Assembly: GCA_028583405.1 (NCBI GenBank)
Contig: CM053243.1
Coordinates: 30,307,632-30,371,631 of the forward strand
Length of the DNA: 64,000 nucleotides
Direction: 5' to 3'
Source of the DNA: Pogonophryne albipinna
Lineage: Eukaryota; Chordata; Actinopteri; Perciformes; Artedidraconidae
Part shown: positions 1 to 10,004 of the stretch, piece after piece
Layout: every line of letters begins with the position of its first letter
Position numbering within the stretch: the first letter of the stretch is position 1
Made by a program: the position numbers and the translations under genes
The notes under the pieces: model-generated
What the model saw: only the letters and a program-made list of their open reading frames with translations
The model's database searches: none
What the model was told of the DNA's origin: nothing

Positions 1-18
1 CACACACACACACACACA
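1..18. repeat. (CA)n cut by the window edge
   Basis: The window opens inside a CA run in an slc12a1 intron. Confidence 0.9.
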
Positions 19-251
19 AGGCTGCGACAGTTGTTAGTATGCAATCTGGATCCCATTCATTGTAACATTCAACCTGAGAGAGTTGTAGAGTCAGCTATTA
101 ATGTTGATTTGAGCTAGTTTTCCTATCCAACTTAACTCTCCGCACTTTGCCAATATATTAAATTCCCTCCTGCGGTTCTTATCCCTCATCCACTTCTCGT
201 TTCTTGTATTTTTTTCTCTCAGTGTCAGTGTGCGGCCCTCCACCCCTGCAG

Positions 252-1803
252 GTGGCCAAGATGAATGAGAGGCTGTCGGAGGCCAGTTCTCAGTTCCGGA
301 AGAAACAGCCTAAAGGAACCATTGATGTATGGTGGCTGTTTGATGATGGAGGTAGGTACTGGTTCCCCTAGGCAGCCTGCCTTTATGCTTCTTGCCATAA
401 AGATTAGATTAAGATTAAAACCAATATGTGCACAGAGACACATCTAATTTCCTTGATACTAATGCCATAAAATAAAAATAAAACCTGAACAATACAAAAT
501 AATAAAATAGGACAGAAAAGGTAAACAAGAAGTCTTCAACTCAAGATCTGTTTCACAACCAAAATCTAATCATTTGTGTCCTGCCTAAACTTGATCTCTT
601 CTCCAAATGTGCAGTTGCTTTATTAAGTGTTTGAGAGGTAGCAAACAGATTCTGATACATGCAAACACATTACATTGGCAAATGGGACACATCAAATACA
701 TATGTTTTAACTGGATTAATTGGTTTCACAATTTGATAACTGCATTTCCCTCCCTCAGGTCTTGCCCTGCTGCTCCCATACATCCTCACCACCAGGAAGA
801 AGTGGAAGGACTGTTCATTAAGGATCTTCATCGCAGGGCAGCCGGGACGCACTGAGCAGGATAAACAAGAGTGAGTCAAATATTTTAAAAATAATAACAA
901 TGGAGATAATATTTAACATTACCTGAAAGTAATTACCAACAATCGTTGTTAAATTAATCTGTGTATTATATTTTGTCTTTCAGGATGAAGTCTCTCTTGC
1001 AAAAATTCAGAATTAAATGCACTGACATCAATGTCATTGATGACATCCATGTCCAGCCCAGCCCTAACAGGTAATTGCGTTTTTGCAGTTATAATACTGA
1101 CAGCAGACCAGATAATAGGTCTGTAATAGGCTACAGTAATAGTCAAATGTAATCACCTCACCCTATTTGCATATTATACAATAAAAAAAAAAAGATATTT
1201 TTCACAGTCAACTCATGTTCTTATCTGCTTTCTCCAGCTTGAAGAAGTTAGAGGAAATGATTGAGCCTTTCTGTCTGCACGAGGGGTCTAAGGACACTGC
1301 TCAGGCTGAAGCCATGCGAAAAGAGCATCCATGGAAAATCACTGATGAAGAGCTGAGCTCCTTTGAAGAGAAGGTAAAACCACTAACACCAAGTTAAGAC
1401 TTATATAAAGAAAGAGAAATGTGTATTAGTTTGGTTTTGTCGGTGCATTTAACAGCAAAGTAAGGTTGAAAAGCATTGTTAAAAAGGTTTCTGCTGTTGT
1501 ATTTCAGACCAACCTCCAGATACGACTAAATGAGTTGCTTCAGGAAAACTCCAAGTCAGCCAATCTGATCATTGTGTAAGTAGAACAAACTGTCACTGAA
1601 TAACATTTATAGTGCCAAGTTTGGAAGAAACATTGTCTTACATACTCTCTGTGCTCTCGCCCTGCAGGAGCATGCCTATTGCTCGTAAGGAATCTGTGTC
1701 TGACTACCTCTACATGGCCTGGCTGGACATCCTGACAAAAGACCTTCCACCAACTCTGCTCATCAGAGGCAACCACAAGAGTGTGCTTACTTTCTACTCC
1801 TGA
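252..1803 (+). CDS. slc12a1: slc12a1 3' part: Na-K-2Cl cotransporter 2 (NKCC2), last six coding exons
   Basis: The product is a kidney-type apical Na-K-2Cl cotransporter of the SLC12 family. Only its cytosolic C-terminal domain is in the window. Exons read from the sequence are 252-351, 759-870, 984-1070, 1238-1373, 1508-1575 and 1668-1803. All have AG acceptors and GT donors and join in one frame (639 nt, 212 residues plus TGA). Recognisable SLC12 blocks are [11 protein letters not shown], then [16 protein letters not shown] across the next junction, [35 protein letters not shown] and the C-terminus [12 protein letters not shown]. This ending matches NKCC-type members, while NCC (slc12a3) ends differently. 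NKCC1 (slc12a2) ends similarly, so the paralog call rests on the neighbours: in vertebrates slc12a1 lies beside dut and fbn1. The membrane part lies left of the window. Confidence is high for the family and good for the paralog. Confidence 0.93.
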
Positions 1804-2190
1804 GCACCTAGTAGGATATAGGTATCTACAAAGAAAACAAATAGTAATACCTTAATGATGGACCATGTTCATAAAGCTAACCATAACCTCAGATGATGTT
1901 ATTCAGTCCTCTTGACCAAAACCACAATGTATCACATGCATTTTTTTTGGCATTTAAGTCCTGATTCATGCTGTGCTAAGACACACACATTTAAGAAATA
2001 CCTTTAAAAAACAAGTTGTTAGCCGGAGTATTTAGCAAAGGTAGTATTAAGTCATTTTCAGTCAAAACACTAAAGATGGGTTGCACTTTGTGACGTTTCT
2101 GCCAGCTTTCCTAAAAAGGAGCCTTACAGGCTACCAGTGCTGCCTGGTGATTTTGTATATATGCTTTCAGTGAAGAGCAAGACTAGTCTC

Positions 2191-2196
2191 AATAAA
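2191..2196 (+). promoter_or_regulatory. candidate proximal poly(A) signal AATAAA
   Basis: AATAAA about 390 bases after the slc12a1 stop. If used, it would exclude the repeat at 2437-2650 from the mRNA. Confidence 0.35.
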
Positions 2197-2436
2197 GGGA
2201 CATTTATTTCTGATTTTGAATTTAAAAATGTCAGCCTGAATGTGAATTCAGAAGCAGAGTCAACGTTTTAAACACACTGCAGCAGTGGACAAGTACAGAT
2301 TTGTTGGTTTAATCTTCAGATATAAATAGATAAAAAAACTAAAAACATTCTTGCTTCCTAACTTAGTCACCCCATTGAAATGAACAAAGGCAGTGACACA
2401 TGTGACTTTCATGTTGAGTGACTGTGTAACCTGCTG

Positions 2437-2650
2437 CATTACATTACATGTTACTTGTTAGATGCTTTTATCCAAAGTGACTTACATACTCAATACTGAG
2501 GGCAATCCCCACCGGAGCACTTTGGGGTGAAGTGTCTTGCCCAGGGACACAACGACATGCTGACAACAGTGGGGTTTGAACCTGTGACCCTCTGATCCCA
2601 ACACCAAGGCTGCTCCACTGCTCTATCCACTGTGCCACACGCCTCCCCAG
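2437..2650 (-). repeat. LINE 3'-tail-derived repeat in the slc12a1 3' UTR
   Basis: It starts with CATTACATTACAT and the motif GATGCTTTTATCCAAAGTGACTTAC. The same block, less diverged, ends the LINE at 3555-3612. The rest (CCCAGGGACACAACGACATG, GGTTTGAACCTGTGACCCT) is a widespread fish repeat sequence. By its tail the element reads on the minus strand. It has no intact ORF. Confidence 0.6.
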
Positions 2651-2993
2651 TTGCTACAGTCATCGTAACAATGTATGTACATAGTAGATGTGTGGATTCA
2701 GAAGTTTCTGGGCAAAAAACCTTCCTTTCATTAACAATCATTAACATCTATTCTTTTGAAATGCAGTAGTAATGGTTTGATTCTTTTTTTCTAACACTCC
2801 TTGATATTCACTGGGTGTAAAATACACTGTTCTCATAAAGCTGTTTACCTGTTCCACATTATGTTTAATGTTACTACCACAGCACACTTTGTGTCTAAGG
2901 AAAATATAGTGAATGATTTTAAAGGAAGACTTCTGTATATTTCAACCTTTTCTCTATCTTCTTATTTAAATATCTAATTGTGTGATAACCTGA

Positions 2994-2999
2994 AATAAA
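2994..2999 (+). promoter_or_regulatory. candidate distal poly(A) signal of slc12a1
   Basis: AATAAA in the context CTGAAATAAAGG, followed by TTTTGAGC and a T-rich run. It is the better placed of the two signals after slc12a1. Confidence 0.45.
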
Positions 3000-3010
3000 G
3001 GATTAATACA

Positions 3011-3554
3011 ATTTTGAGCTGATCATATTTTCGTGTCTGCCATTTAATGGGTGATTAGATGAGATAATGTCACATACCTTGTCCAGAGAAATGTGTCAAT
3101 AGAAGGGAAACCTGTGTTTCGAGGCACACAAGCAGTTTTGTTTTTAAGTACTTTAGCTCGTTTTATGTTACTCTGAAGTGAATTATTTATTTCAAAGTTG
3201 AACATTACTGCATGACGATTTTGAGAACACTGTTACACAAGTATAAAGTGTAAGCATTAGCAAACTGCAAGTTTATGCAAGACCAGCTACAAATAGCCTA
3301 TAACTGCATGATGTCTCTCTGTTTCCAAGTCAGAACAATCTGGGGGCATCTGGTACGGCTAATAGAGACATTTGGACACTGCAAATATAATAATAATATA
3401 TAAAATAGTAAGACGACATTATACAAATGTTGAATGTAAGGACAACATATTAATCCTCCATATCCTGTATGGCAATGCTGATATATTCCCAGCAATGCAC
3501 TTGAGATCTGGCTCTGACTGTATATTCTCAAGTAATGATCAATAATGATACCAG
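3011..3554. other. intergenic, nothing recognised
   Basis: AT-rich sequence between the slc12a1 3' end and the LINE at 3555. I see no gene, exon or recognisable repeat. Confidence 0.5.
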
Positions 3555-3761
3555 ATAACATTACATTACATTACATTGCATTTAGCTGACGCTTTTATCC
3601 AAAGCGACTTACAATAAGTGCGTTCGACCAACAAAATAGAAACTCGAAGAAAACAGAATCATATAAGTACATCAGGCTTCCAGTGACGTGCGGTGAGGTT
3701 CATGGCTGGTGAGGCACTGACTCTTTCAGAGTCAGATTTACAAATATTATATATTTTGACC

Positions 3762-4112
3762 TTAAAGGTGGCGGGGTAGGTAATTTTGGAGAAACCAGCT
3801 CGAGTGCGCTAGAATTTGAAAATACACAGCCCCTCCTCCAACACACACGAACGCGCACATGACCAATGAGGGCACGAGATAAGTTTGTGCACAGATGGAA
3901 GGCTGACAGGCAGGTTATTTTAGCCGGGCCGGCTAAAATGAGTGGTCGTGCTTTTTACAGTACTACGGCTTCCACAGATGAAATGTTTTTATGTATTTTT
4001 TGTCAAAGCACTTAAGATATTCATTGCTATAGGGATGTTAAGAGCATTCCATGGAATATAACAAAAAGTGTATATCGTGCCGGTTTCTCAAACTTACCTA
4101 CCCCACCTTTAA
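3762..4112. mobile_element. TTAA-flanked palindromic MITE, copy 1
   Basis: It begins TTAAAGGTGGCGGGGTAGGT and ends as the inverted form ACCTACCCCACCTTTAA, with TTAA at both ends. The same family is at 52088-52510; this copy has an internal deletion relative to it. TTAA duplication is the piggyBac-type target signature. It is nested inside the hAT element. Confidence 0.75.
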
Positions 4113-4261
4113 TCGAAATATTCTGTCATTTTCAAAAGCTTTTTTAGTCTGATGCTTCGATTCATTTTAAACAGACCGTTCAACAAAAGGATACCCAAAA
4201 TCTAAATATTGGATTGTTCTTTCTTAGTAAGATCCCATTTTCATTACAATTGTGGTCTTAC

Positions 4262-4473
4262 CTTGACTTGAAGATGAAGTCCATGCTATCCTTCTGGACA
4301 ACAATCTTTATTACTTTTTTGTAAAAGTCCTCCTTATCTTCCTCTAGTTTCAAAAGTCTAGCTTGTTGTTTTCGTCTGCGTAGAATAACAGTAGCAACAA
4401 GAACCTGTGGGCTCACTTGCGCCCCCTTCAGTGCGGCAGAGGTTGTGGCTGCCTCCCCTGGTGCTTTTTTCAT
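4262..4473 (-). other. exon-like ORF inside the hAT element
   Basis: On the minus strand an ATG at 4473 opens 70 codons with a basic and acidic stretch (ILRRRKQQARLLKLEEDKED). It runs straight into a strong splice donor, AAG|gtaaga, at 4262/4261. I do not recognise the protein. It could be a first coding exon carried by the transposon family or a chance ORF. Confidence 0.3.
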
Positions 4474-5130
4474 TCCCGTTGTATGATGAGACCAGCGAGC
4501 TTAAATATCATATATACGTGAAATAAGTTATTTAGAGACTATGGATGGCGAGGATAAATGTAATAAAGGGATCTACAAACATTACATTGGTGACATACAG
4601 TGAGATGGTGCAGGCATGCGCTTAGGGCCCGCTTTCCAGACAGTTTCTGTGGGGTGACGCATTCTGAGGTGAGGCAGAGCTCACCTGTGCCTCACCTCAC
4701 CACACAGTAACTGGCTTGAGCGCGCTCACAAAATAAGTGCCCGCACTAAATTAGTGCCCGTGCTCCAGCAAGTTACTGTGGGCTTCTGTGAGGCAGAGCT
4801 CGTCCCTGCCTCACTTCTCAATCTCATCGCTCCCCGTAGTTGTAGCGGAGCTCGGCAAATTAGCCGATTTTTACTATAAAAAGCGATTGGAATCCTACAG
4901 AAATCACATTGACAACACAGATCAGTGGACACATTTTATTATTATTATTATTTGTATTATTATTCTTTTTTTCCGTTACATTGGAGAATGACAAGTGAGG
5001 CTCTGCCTCACCTGCCTCCCCTGACCGCACGTCGCTGCAGGCTTCATAGAGCAAAAACATTTCAAGTGCTACTCAACTGGCTTTAGATAAGCCAGCCCTT
5101 TATTAGTATATAAGTGCTTTGTTAATAGTT

Positions 5131-6252
5131 CTATCGCTCGAAGTGGAGTCGAAAGAGATGAGTTTTCAGTCTGCGCCGGAAGGTGTGTAAGCTATCTGCT
5201 GTCCTGATGTCAATGGGGAGCTCATTCCACCATTTTGGAGCCAGGATAGCAAACCCATGTGTTTTTGCTGATGGGAACTTGGGTCCACTTCGCAGCGAGG
5301 GTGCAGCGAGCCGTTTGGTTGATGCAGAGCGGAGTGCACGTGCTGGGGTGTACGGTTTAACCATGTCCTGGATGTAGGAAGGGCCAGACCCATTCGCAGC
5401 ATGGTACGCAAGTACCATTGTCTTGAAGTGGATTCTAGCAGTTACCGGAAGCCAGTGGAGGGAGCGGAGGAGCGGCGTGGTGTGGGAGAATTTAGGAAGG
5501 TTGAAGACCAGGCGAGCAGCTGCATTCTGGATGAGCTGCAGAGGTCGGATGGCACATGCAGGTAGACCAGCCAGGAGGGAGTTGCAGTAGTCTAGGCGTG
5601 AGATGACGAGAGCCTGGACCAGAACCTGTGTCGCTTTCTGGGTCAGCTGGGGACGCATCCTCCTGATGTTGTAAAGCGTGTATCTGCAGCAGCGGGTTGT
5701 AGCAGCGATGTTTGCAGTGAAGGACAGGTTGTTATCTAGGGTCACACCCAGATTCCTTGCAGTCTGAGTCGGGGAAACAACAGAGGTGCCAATGTTGATT
5801 GTTAGGTCAAGAGTGGGACAATCTTTTCCCGGAAGGAAAAGGAGTTCAGTCTTGTCAAGGTTGAGCTTGAGGTGATGATCAGACATCCACTGAGAGATGT
5901 CAGCGAGACAAGCAGAGATGCGTGCGACGACCTGGGTCTCTGAGCAGGGAAAGGACAGAATTAATTGGGTGTCGTCAGCGTAGCAGTGGTATGAAAAACC
6001 ATGCGGGCTAATGACTGATCCGAGCGAGTTTGTGTACAAGGAGAAGAGGAGGGGACCAAGAACAGAGCCCTGAGGGACCCCTGTAGTTAATTGACAAGGG
6101 TCGGACTCGGACCCTCTCCAAGTAACCCTGTAGGTGCGGTCTTTGAGGTATGAGGTGAGGAGGGAAAGTGCAGAGCCTGAAACTCCAAGTTCTTGGAGAG
6201 TGCGAAGGAGGATCTGATGATTCACCGTGTCGAATGCAGCAGACAGGTCCAA
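5131..6252 (-). pseudogene. LINE ORF2 fragment: reverse transcriptase C-terminal two thirds
   Basis: A 373-codon open frame encodes the later part of a non-LTR retrotransposon reverse transcriptase. It shows [11 protein letters not shown] (palm motif A), [13 protein letters not shown] (motif B), CYADDTQL (catalytic YADD, motif C), [15 protein letters not shown] and the C-terminal segment [11 protein letters not shown]...[10 protein letters not shown] that closes many LINE ORF2 proteins. The N-terminal endonuclease and the start of the RT are absent, so this copy cannot move on its own. The frame has no stop codon, suggesting a fairly young insertion. It is not a host gene. Confidence 0.9.
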
Positions 6253-6270
6253 AAGGATGATGACAGAGAT

Positions 6271-6629
6271 AATAGAGAGAGAAAAAAGTCATACAAATGT
6301 ATTTGCTGCACAATCGGATATATCTTTCAATAAGCATAACCTAATAACATATGAATATGTCCACATGAATTGCTTTTAGTGACTTCTGTTTACTGAATCT
6401 ATTTAATTACAAGACAACGAGACAATCCATAGACACGTTTCAATAAATATATATTTCTTTTTATATATATATAAAAATAATATATTTGTTATTATTTGTT
6501 TCAACATTGCACTGTTGCAGTGTGAGCGAGCAGCTGCATGACAGGGGAGGAGCAGGAAGTGCAGAGCAAACAGCTGAGCGGATGTTAGCGCGGTGAGCTG
6601 TTAGCCTGCAGACAACCTTAGCAAACAAT
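6271..6629. other. intergenic between LINE and dut
   Basis: AT-rich to about 6510, then a more GC-rich stretch with an ETS-like AGGAAGTG near 6550. It may be promoter sequence for the candidate upstream dut exon; there is no other signal. Confidence 0.35.
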
Positions 6630-6747
6630 ATGACACGAACGTTGCTAAAGCTAAGGAACCTTCATCTCCAATGCTCTGTGATTTTTGATGCTGCTCCACG
6701 TTTCGTAGGAAAGACATTTCATATTCAAACAGTCGCTCTTAACAAAG
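6630..6747 (+). CDS. dut: candidate alternative first exon of dut (mitochondrial-type leader)
   Basis: An ATG at 6630 opens a frame beginning MTRTLLKLRNLHLQ and continuing to ...TVALNK. It is rich in Arg, Lys and hydrophobic residues with few acidic ones, as in a mitochondrial presequence. At 6747 the frame meets AAAG|gcaagc, a GC-type donor in phase 1. The dut first exon contains an acceptor-like CTCTAG at 7450-7455, also phase 1. Splicing 6747 to 7456 would give ...[18 protein letters not shown] in frame. Human DUT makes nuclear and mitochondrial forms from alternative first exons, the mitochondrial one upstream. No transcript data are available and the GC donor lowers certainty. Confidence 0.35.
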
Positions 6748-7031
6748 GCAAGCTGGACCTTAGGATGAATAACGTATCTATTAGCATGTCAAGTGCTTAA
6801 TGACGTTAGCTTTGCTAGCATGCCTAGCATTTAGTACATGAAACCGGGATGGTTTTACTATGTTAAGTTCTTCATCTGTCTTGTACTGAGCTCGTAACAC
6901 CCGTAACACTACGTCTGCTATATTCTGGTGCAATGCGTAAGTAAAGTGAGGCTTGATATTGAACTAACATGTTCCTGTTCTTTAGTTACATATCATTGTG
7001 ACGGGAGGAGGCGGTTGTTTACATCAGCAGC

Positions 7032-7041
7032 TCTCGCGAGA
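7032..7041. promoter_or_regulatory. TCTCGCGAGA promoter motif
   Basis: A perfect ten-base palindrome known from core promoters of vertebrate housekeeping genes. CCAAT follows ten bases downstream at 7051. Confidence 0.5.
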
Positions 7042-7255
7042 ACTTTGTGACCAATGGGTTGTGGCATAGTTACAGAAACATACTTACTTACTTTCCTTTA
7101 TGTTTATTGAATAGGTTTTCCACCAAAGGCATTCATGACAGTTGTGTAGCTTTTATTAATACGATGTTGGAGTTACTCTCATTACACTTGCGCTGTATAA
7201 TAAAGTATCTGTTTGAAGTTTGGGTTTTCTAGGGGAGGGGCTAATTCGGTGGTAC

Positions 7256-7269
7256 TTCCCGCGCGGGAA
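7256..7269. promoter_or_regulatory. palindromic E2F site upstream of dut
   Basis: TTCCCGCGCGGGAA is a perfect 14-base palindrome holding two overlapping E2F core sites (TTCCCGC and its inverse), 174 bases before the dut ATG. dUTPase is an S-phase enzyme and E2F-type control is expected; direct binding is inferred. Confidence 0.65.
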
Positions 7270-7442
7270 ATTTGTTTTTAAATAGTAGTACCGCGAAGAA
7301 ACCGGAGTAGAAGCAAGCTTGAGAGGTTGTATACCTTGTAGTAGCCGGCTGTAGTTGTGTCTCTTGGTTAGCAAGTAGTGCGTCTTAAGTCCGTGTAAAC
7401 AATTTAGTGTACTATCCGTTTTCACTGTAAAACTTTGCCATC

Positions 7443-9174
7443 ATGCCCGCTCTAGAAGTTAAAGATGCATCTACAATTTCTCCTTCGAAGAGGGCAAGGA
7501 CCGAGACAAAGCCTGCAGAGGAAAGATCTGTCCTCAGGTTTGCAAAACTCTCTGAGCATGCTACCACACCGACCAGAGGCTCAAACAAAGCAGCGGGATA
7601 TGATCTCTACAGGTTGGTTTTGCACTTTGAATAAAATGCTTGTGTTCTGAATTGACTTCATGACAATGTAACGTTTGCGTAAATTAGGTTTAGTATGAAT
7701 ATTGTGATCGTATATTCCTTAAAATGTATGTTTAATGACTTGGTATACATTTGTTAAAATCCAACTGTTGCAGTCACTTAAAAATGTTTGGGAACAATAA
7801 GCTCATGCATCTACAGAGGTTGAATTTACTTGCTGAATGTAATCCTGTGTACAAAAAAATAAGTATTTTATATATTGTGATGTAAACAGCAAACCATATT
7901 TCTCTGAATTTAAACAGTGCCTATGATTACACCCTTGGTCCTATGGATAAGGCCATTGTGAAGACAGACATACAGATAGCAGTTCCTCATGGCTGCTATG
8001 GGAGAGTTGGTGAGTGTTTGTCATGCTGATGCAACTCCGGCATTACGTGTTTTTTCTGCTGGGTGACTACAGACTGTTAAGTTTTGCTCGGTGTATGTAT
8101 ATTCAAGTTTAGATATGAAACCAGTTGCAGAACAACACGTCTTAATTCTATCTTACCATTTGTTTTACTCAGCACCGAGGTCTGGACTGGCAGCCAAACA
8201 CTTCATTGATGTTGGTGGTGAGTCTTCACCTGTTTCGTCTACTTGTACTGAGTAAGTGTAATTTTAACCTTTTGTCATGCAAGTCATTTAATGTCTCTGA
8301 TCTCCTCAGCTGGGGTTGTAGATGAAGACTATAGAGGAAATGTGGGAGTTGTGCTCTTCAACTTCAGCAAGGACACATTTGATGGTGAGTCGTGAAATTA
8401 GTGACGTACCTGAGTAACTTTTGTTTATCAGCAAAATGTACCCTTAACCCATTCAATTTGTATTTTTGAGAATTCACTATACCAACAGTAAACATAACTT
8501 GTTGAGTTTCAACCTTCCCTGCTTTTAAATTCATCTGTGTGAAATGGAACATTTTCCCAGAGTATTTTTTTAATATGCACACTGTTAATAAAATGTAATT
8601 GTTTCTCTGATTTACATACCAAAGCTGCCTATTTTTTTTGTTGTTGTTGCAATTTTACAGTTTGTAACATTTCAACTGGCTAAAAGTGATTTGAAAATAA
8701 ATTTTACATCTAAAATGATCATTCAAATATTTTAAATTTCGGTTGGATTTTTATTACAGCCTGCGTTGATGTCATGTAATTTAAGATATGCAATGTAAAA
8801 ACCATTGTCTCATCTCTTGCTATTCATCTTCGCAGTAAAAAAGGGTGACAGAGTTGCTCAGCTGGTCTGTGAGAGGATCTGCTACCCGGATCTGGAGGAA
8901 CAAGAGGTAAACTGCAAGAACAATATAAATGCGTACATGCACTCAGTTTGATGAAGAACACTTTGCTAAGACGAATGCAGTTGTAATACCCTGCAATATA
9001 TCTGAGCTTCATGAAAGTTACAATGTTCAGCTTTATTAGAAGTTTGGTATTTATTGAAGCAGGTTTTTTCCGATGTCCTCCGATCATTAAATCTACTTTC
9101 TGCCTGTGTTCTTTCAGACGCTTGATGAGACAGAGCGTGGTGCTGCAGGTTTTGGATCAACTGGATGCAATTGA
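7443..9174 (+). CDS. dut: dUTPase (deoxyuridine 5'-triphosphate nucleotidohydrolase), complete
   Basis: The enzyme hydrolyses dUTP to dUMP and pyrophosphate, keeping uracil out of DNA and feeding dTMP synthesis. It acts as a homotrimer in nucleus and mitochondria. Exons are 7443-7612, 7918-8009, 8173-8217, 8310-8384, 8836-8906 and 9118-9174, giving 510 nt and 169 residues. All five trimeric dUTPase motifs are present: AGYDLYSAYD (motif 1, across the first junction), GRVAPRSGLA (2), [18 protein letters not shown] (3, catalytic Asp and Tyr), [12 protein letters not shown] (4) and [10 protein letters not shown] (5, P-loop-like C-terminal arm). The leader has SPSKRAR, resembling the nuclear form with a basic NLS-like patch and a candidate phosphorylated Ser-Pro. 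The ATG in GCCATCATG is the first in frame. fbn1 converges from the right. Confidence is very high. Confidence 0.97.
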
Positions 9175-9216
9175 GAGCTCCAACTAAAGGTGGAGATGTA
9201 CATGCTGAATATATTA

Positions 9217-9222
9217 AATAAA
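9217..9222 (+). promoter_or_regulatory. dut poly(A) signal AATAAA
   Basis: AATAAA 42 bases after the dut stop codon, followed by a T-rich GTTTTGTTTTTG stretch. It gives a very short 3' UTR. Confidence 0.75.
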
Positions 9223-9538
9223 GTTTTGTTTTTGTATTCTGGAGTCTTTATTTACTGGGACTGTCACATTGAGTTCTGTCTCATAAACGTATTGTCTGAT
9301 CCTCTTCAAAGTTAAACAAATCTTCAAAATCACCACATGGGGGCAGCACAGGACAATAATTGCATCTTGGTCTTATAAGCTTCACACCGCTCACACATCA
9401 ACAAATGAAAGCTCCATTCATAGGTGTGTTCCAGAGATTTCTGACATGAAGCAACTGCCTGTAGCTGAATGTGATTACAAAGTAAATCTGGATTAAGGGG
9501 AATCACAGCAGTGAATACTTGTACACCAAAAACATGTT
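9223..9538. other. short intergenic gap between converging dut and fbn1
   Basis: About 0.3 kb between the dut poly(A) signal and the likely fbn1 poly(A) signal. There is no gene. TTTATT at 9247-9252 could serve as an alternative minus-strand poly(A) signal. Confidence 0.45.
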
Positions 9539-9544
9539 TTTATT
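9539..9544 (-). promoter_or_regulatory. candidate fbn1 poly(A) signal
   Basis: TTTATT on the plus strand reads AATAAA on the minus strand. It gives fbn1 a 3' UTR of about 1.2 kb (10775 down to about 9520). Confidence 0.45.
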
Positions 9545-9750
9545 GTGAATTTACAACTAAACCCTCACTGATGTGAACAGAGAACACAGACTCGTGTCAG
9601 GCTGGTCCGTGGCAATGCAGCACTGATTGTATTTGTGAGAGAATGTGTGGCCACTAAGACCTCAGTGCATAATCATGAAGGCCCAGGTTAGGCATTATCA
9701 ATGTGTGTGTATGTATACACAGTTTACAAAGGAAGTAGTTGGTCATTATA

Positions 9751-9757
9751 AGCACCA
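9751..9757 (-). promoter_or_regulatory. miR-29 seed match 1 in fbn1 3' UTR
   Basis: The plus strand AGCACCA equals TGGTGCT in the mRNA. Pairing extends to AGCACCATT, nine bases of miR-29. It is a 7mer-m8 type site (no A opposite position 1). Targeting of fibrillin-1 by miR-29 is known in mammals. Confidence 0.45.
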
Positions 9758-10004
9758 TTACAAACCCCTCTATTCCAGGGGCTTCCTCTAGTTTACAAAT
9801 GCTTCATAGATTAAAAGTGGCATCGATTATTACAGTATAAACACAATTTACATGTAGTATAGAGAGCAGACAGGCTATGAAGCTAGCTGTTACTGTTGCA
9901 AAGACATGACATTTTCAGAACGACCAATGGAATTGTATAATTGTTGACTACTGAGTTTTGTATAGTAATACAGTGCATTCAGATGTCTATGTAGTTGTGT
10001 TGCT

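Larger units (their letters stand above)
1804..3010 (+). other. slc12a1: slc12a1 3' UTR (inferred extent)
   Basis: This is AT-rich non-coding sequence after the slc12a1 stop. AATAAA signals lie at 2191-2196 and 2994-2999. The second is followed by a T-rich stretch and gives a 3' UTR of about 1.2 kb; the first would give about 0.4 kb. A LINE-tail repeat sits between them. The extent is inferred from these signals only. Confidence 0.5.
3681..5037. mobile_element. non-autonomous hAT-type DNA transposon with 8-bp TSD
   Basis: The left end is CAGTGACGTGCGGTGAGG and the right end, reverse-complemented, is CAGCGACGTGCGGTCAGG. These are imperfect terminal inverted repeats. Flanks are an exact 8-bp duplication CAGGCTTC at 3673-3680 and 5038-5045, inside the LINE 3' UTR. 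Length is 1,357 bp with no transposase seen. Inside are a TTAA-flanked MITE (3762-4112) and an exon-like ORF (4262-4473, minus). An 8-bp TSD and CAG-start termini are typical of the hAT superfamily. Confidence 0.85.
3555..6270 (-). mobile_element. 5'-truncated L2/CR1-type LINE, interrupted by a hAT element
   Basis: On the minus strand, the reverse-transcriptase ORF (stop near 5131, open to 6252) is followed by a 3' UTR (about 5130 to 5046, resuming 3680 to 3612). The element ends in the tail motif seen as GCTTTTATCCAAAGCGACTT plus a short (CATTA)n run at 3555. The insertion 3681-5037 with its 8-bp duplication splits the 3' UTR. The endonuclease and first RT motifs are missing because the element stops near 6270. 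Clade placement is by motif style only. Confidence 0.8.
6800..7442 (+). promoter_or_regulatory. dut: dut promoter and 5' UTR region
   Basis: This gene-free stretch leads into the dut start codon. It holds TCTCGCGAGA (7032-7041), CCAAT (7051-7055), a palindromic E2F site (7256-7269) and a TTTTAAAT A/T box (about 7277). These fit the promoter of an S-phase gene. The transcription start is not determined. Confidence 0.5.

Noticed and set aside
5131..6252. 373-codon ORF as a host gene
   Set aside because: Carries LINE reverse-transcriptase motifs including YADD and lies in a truncated repeat with a LINE tail.
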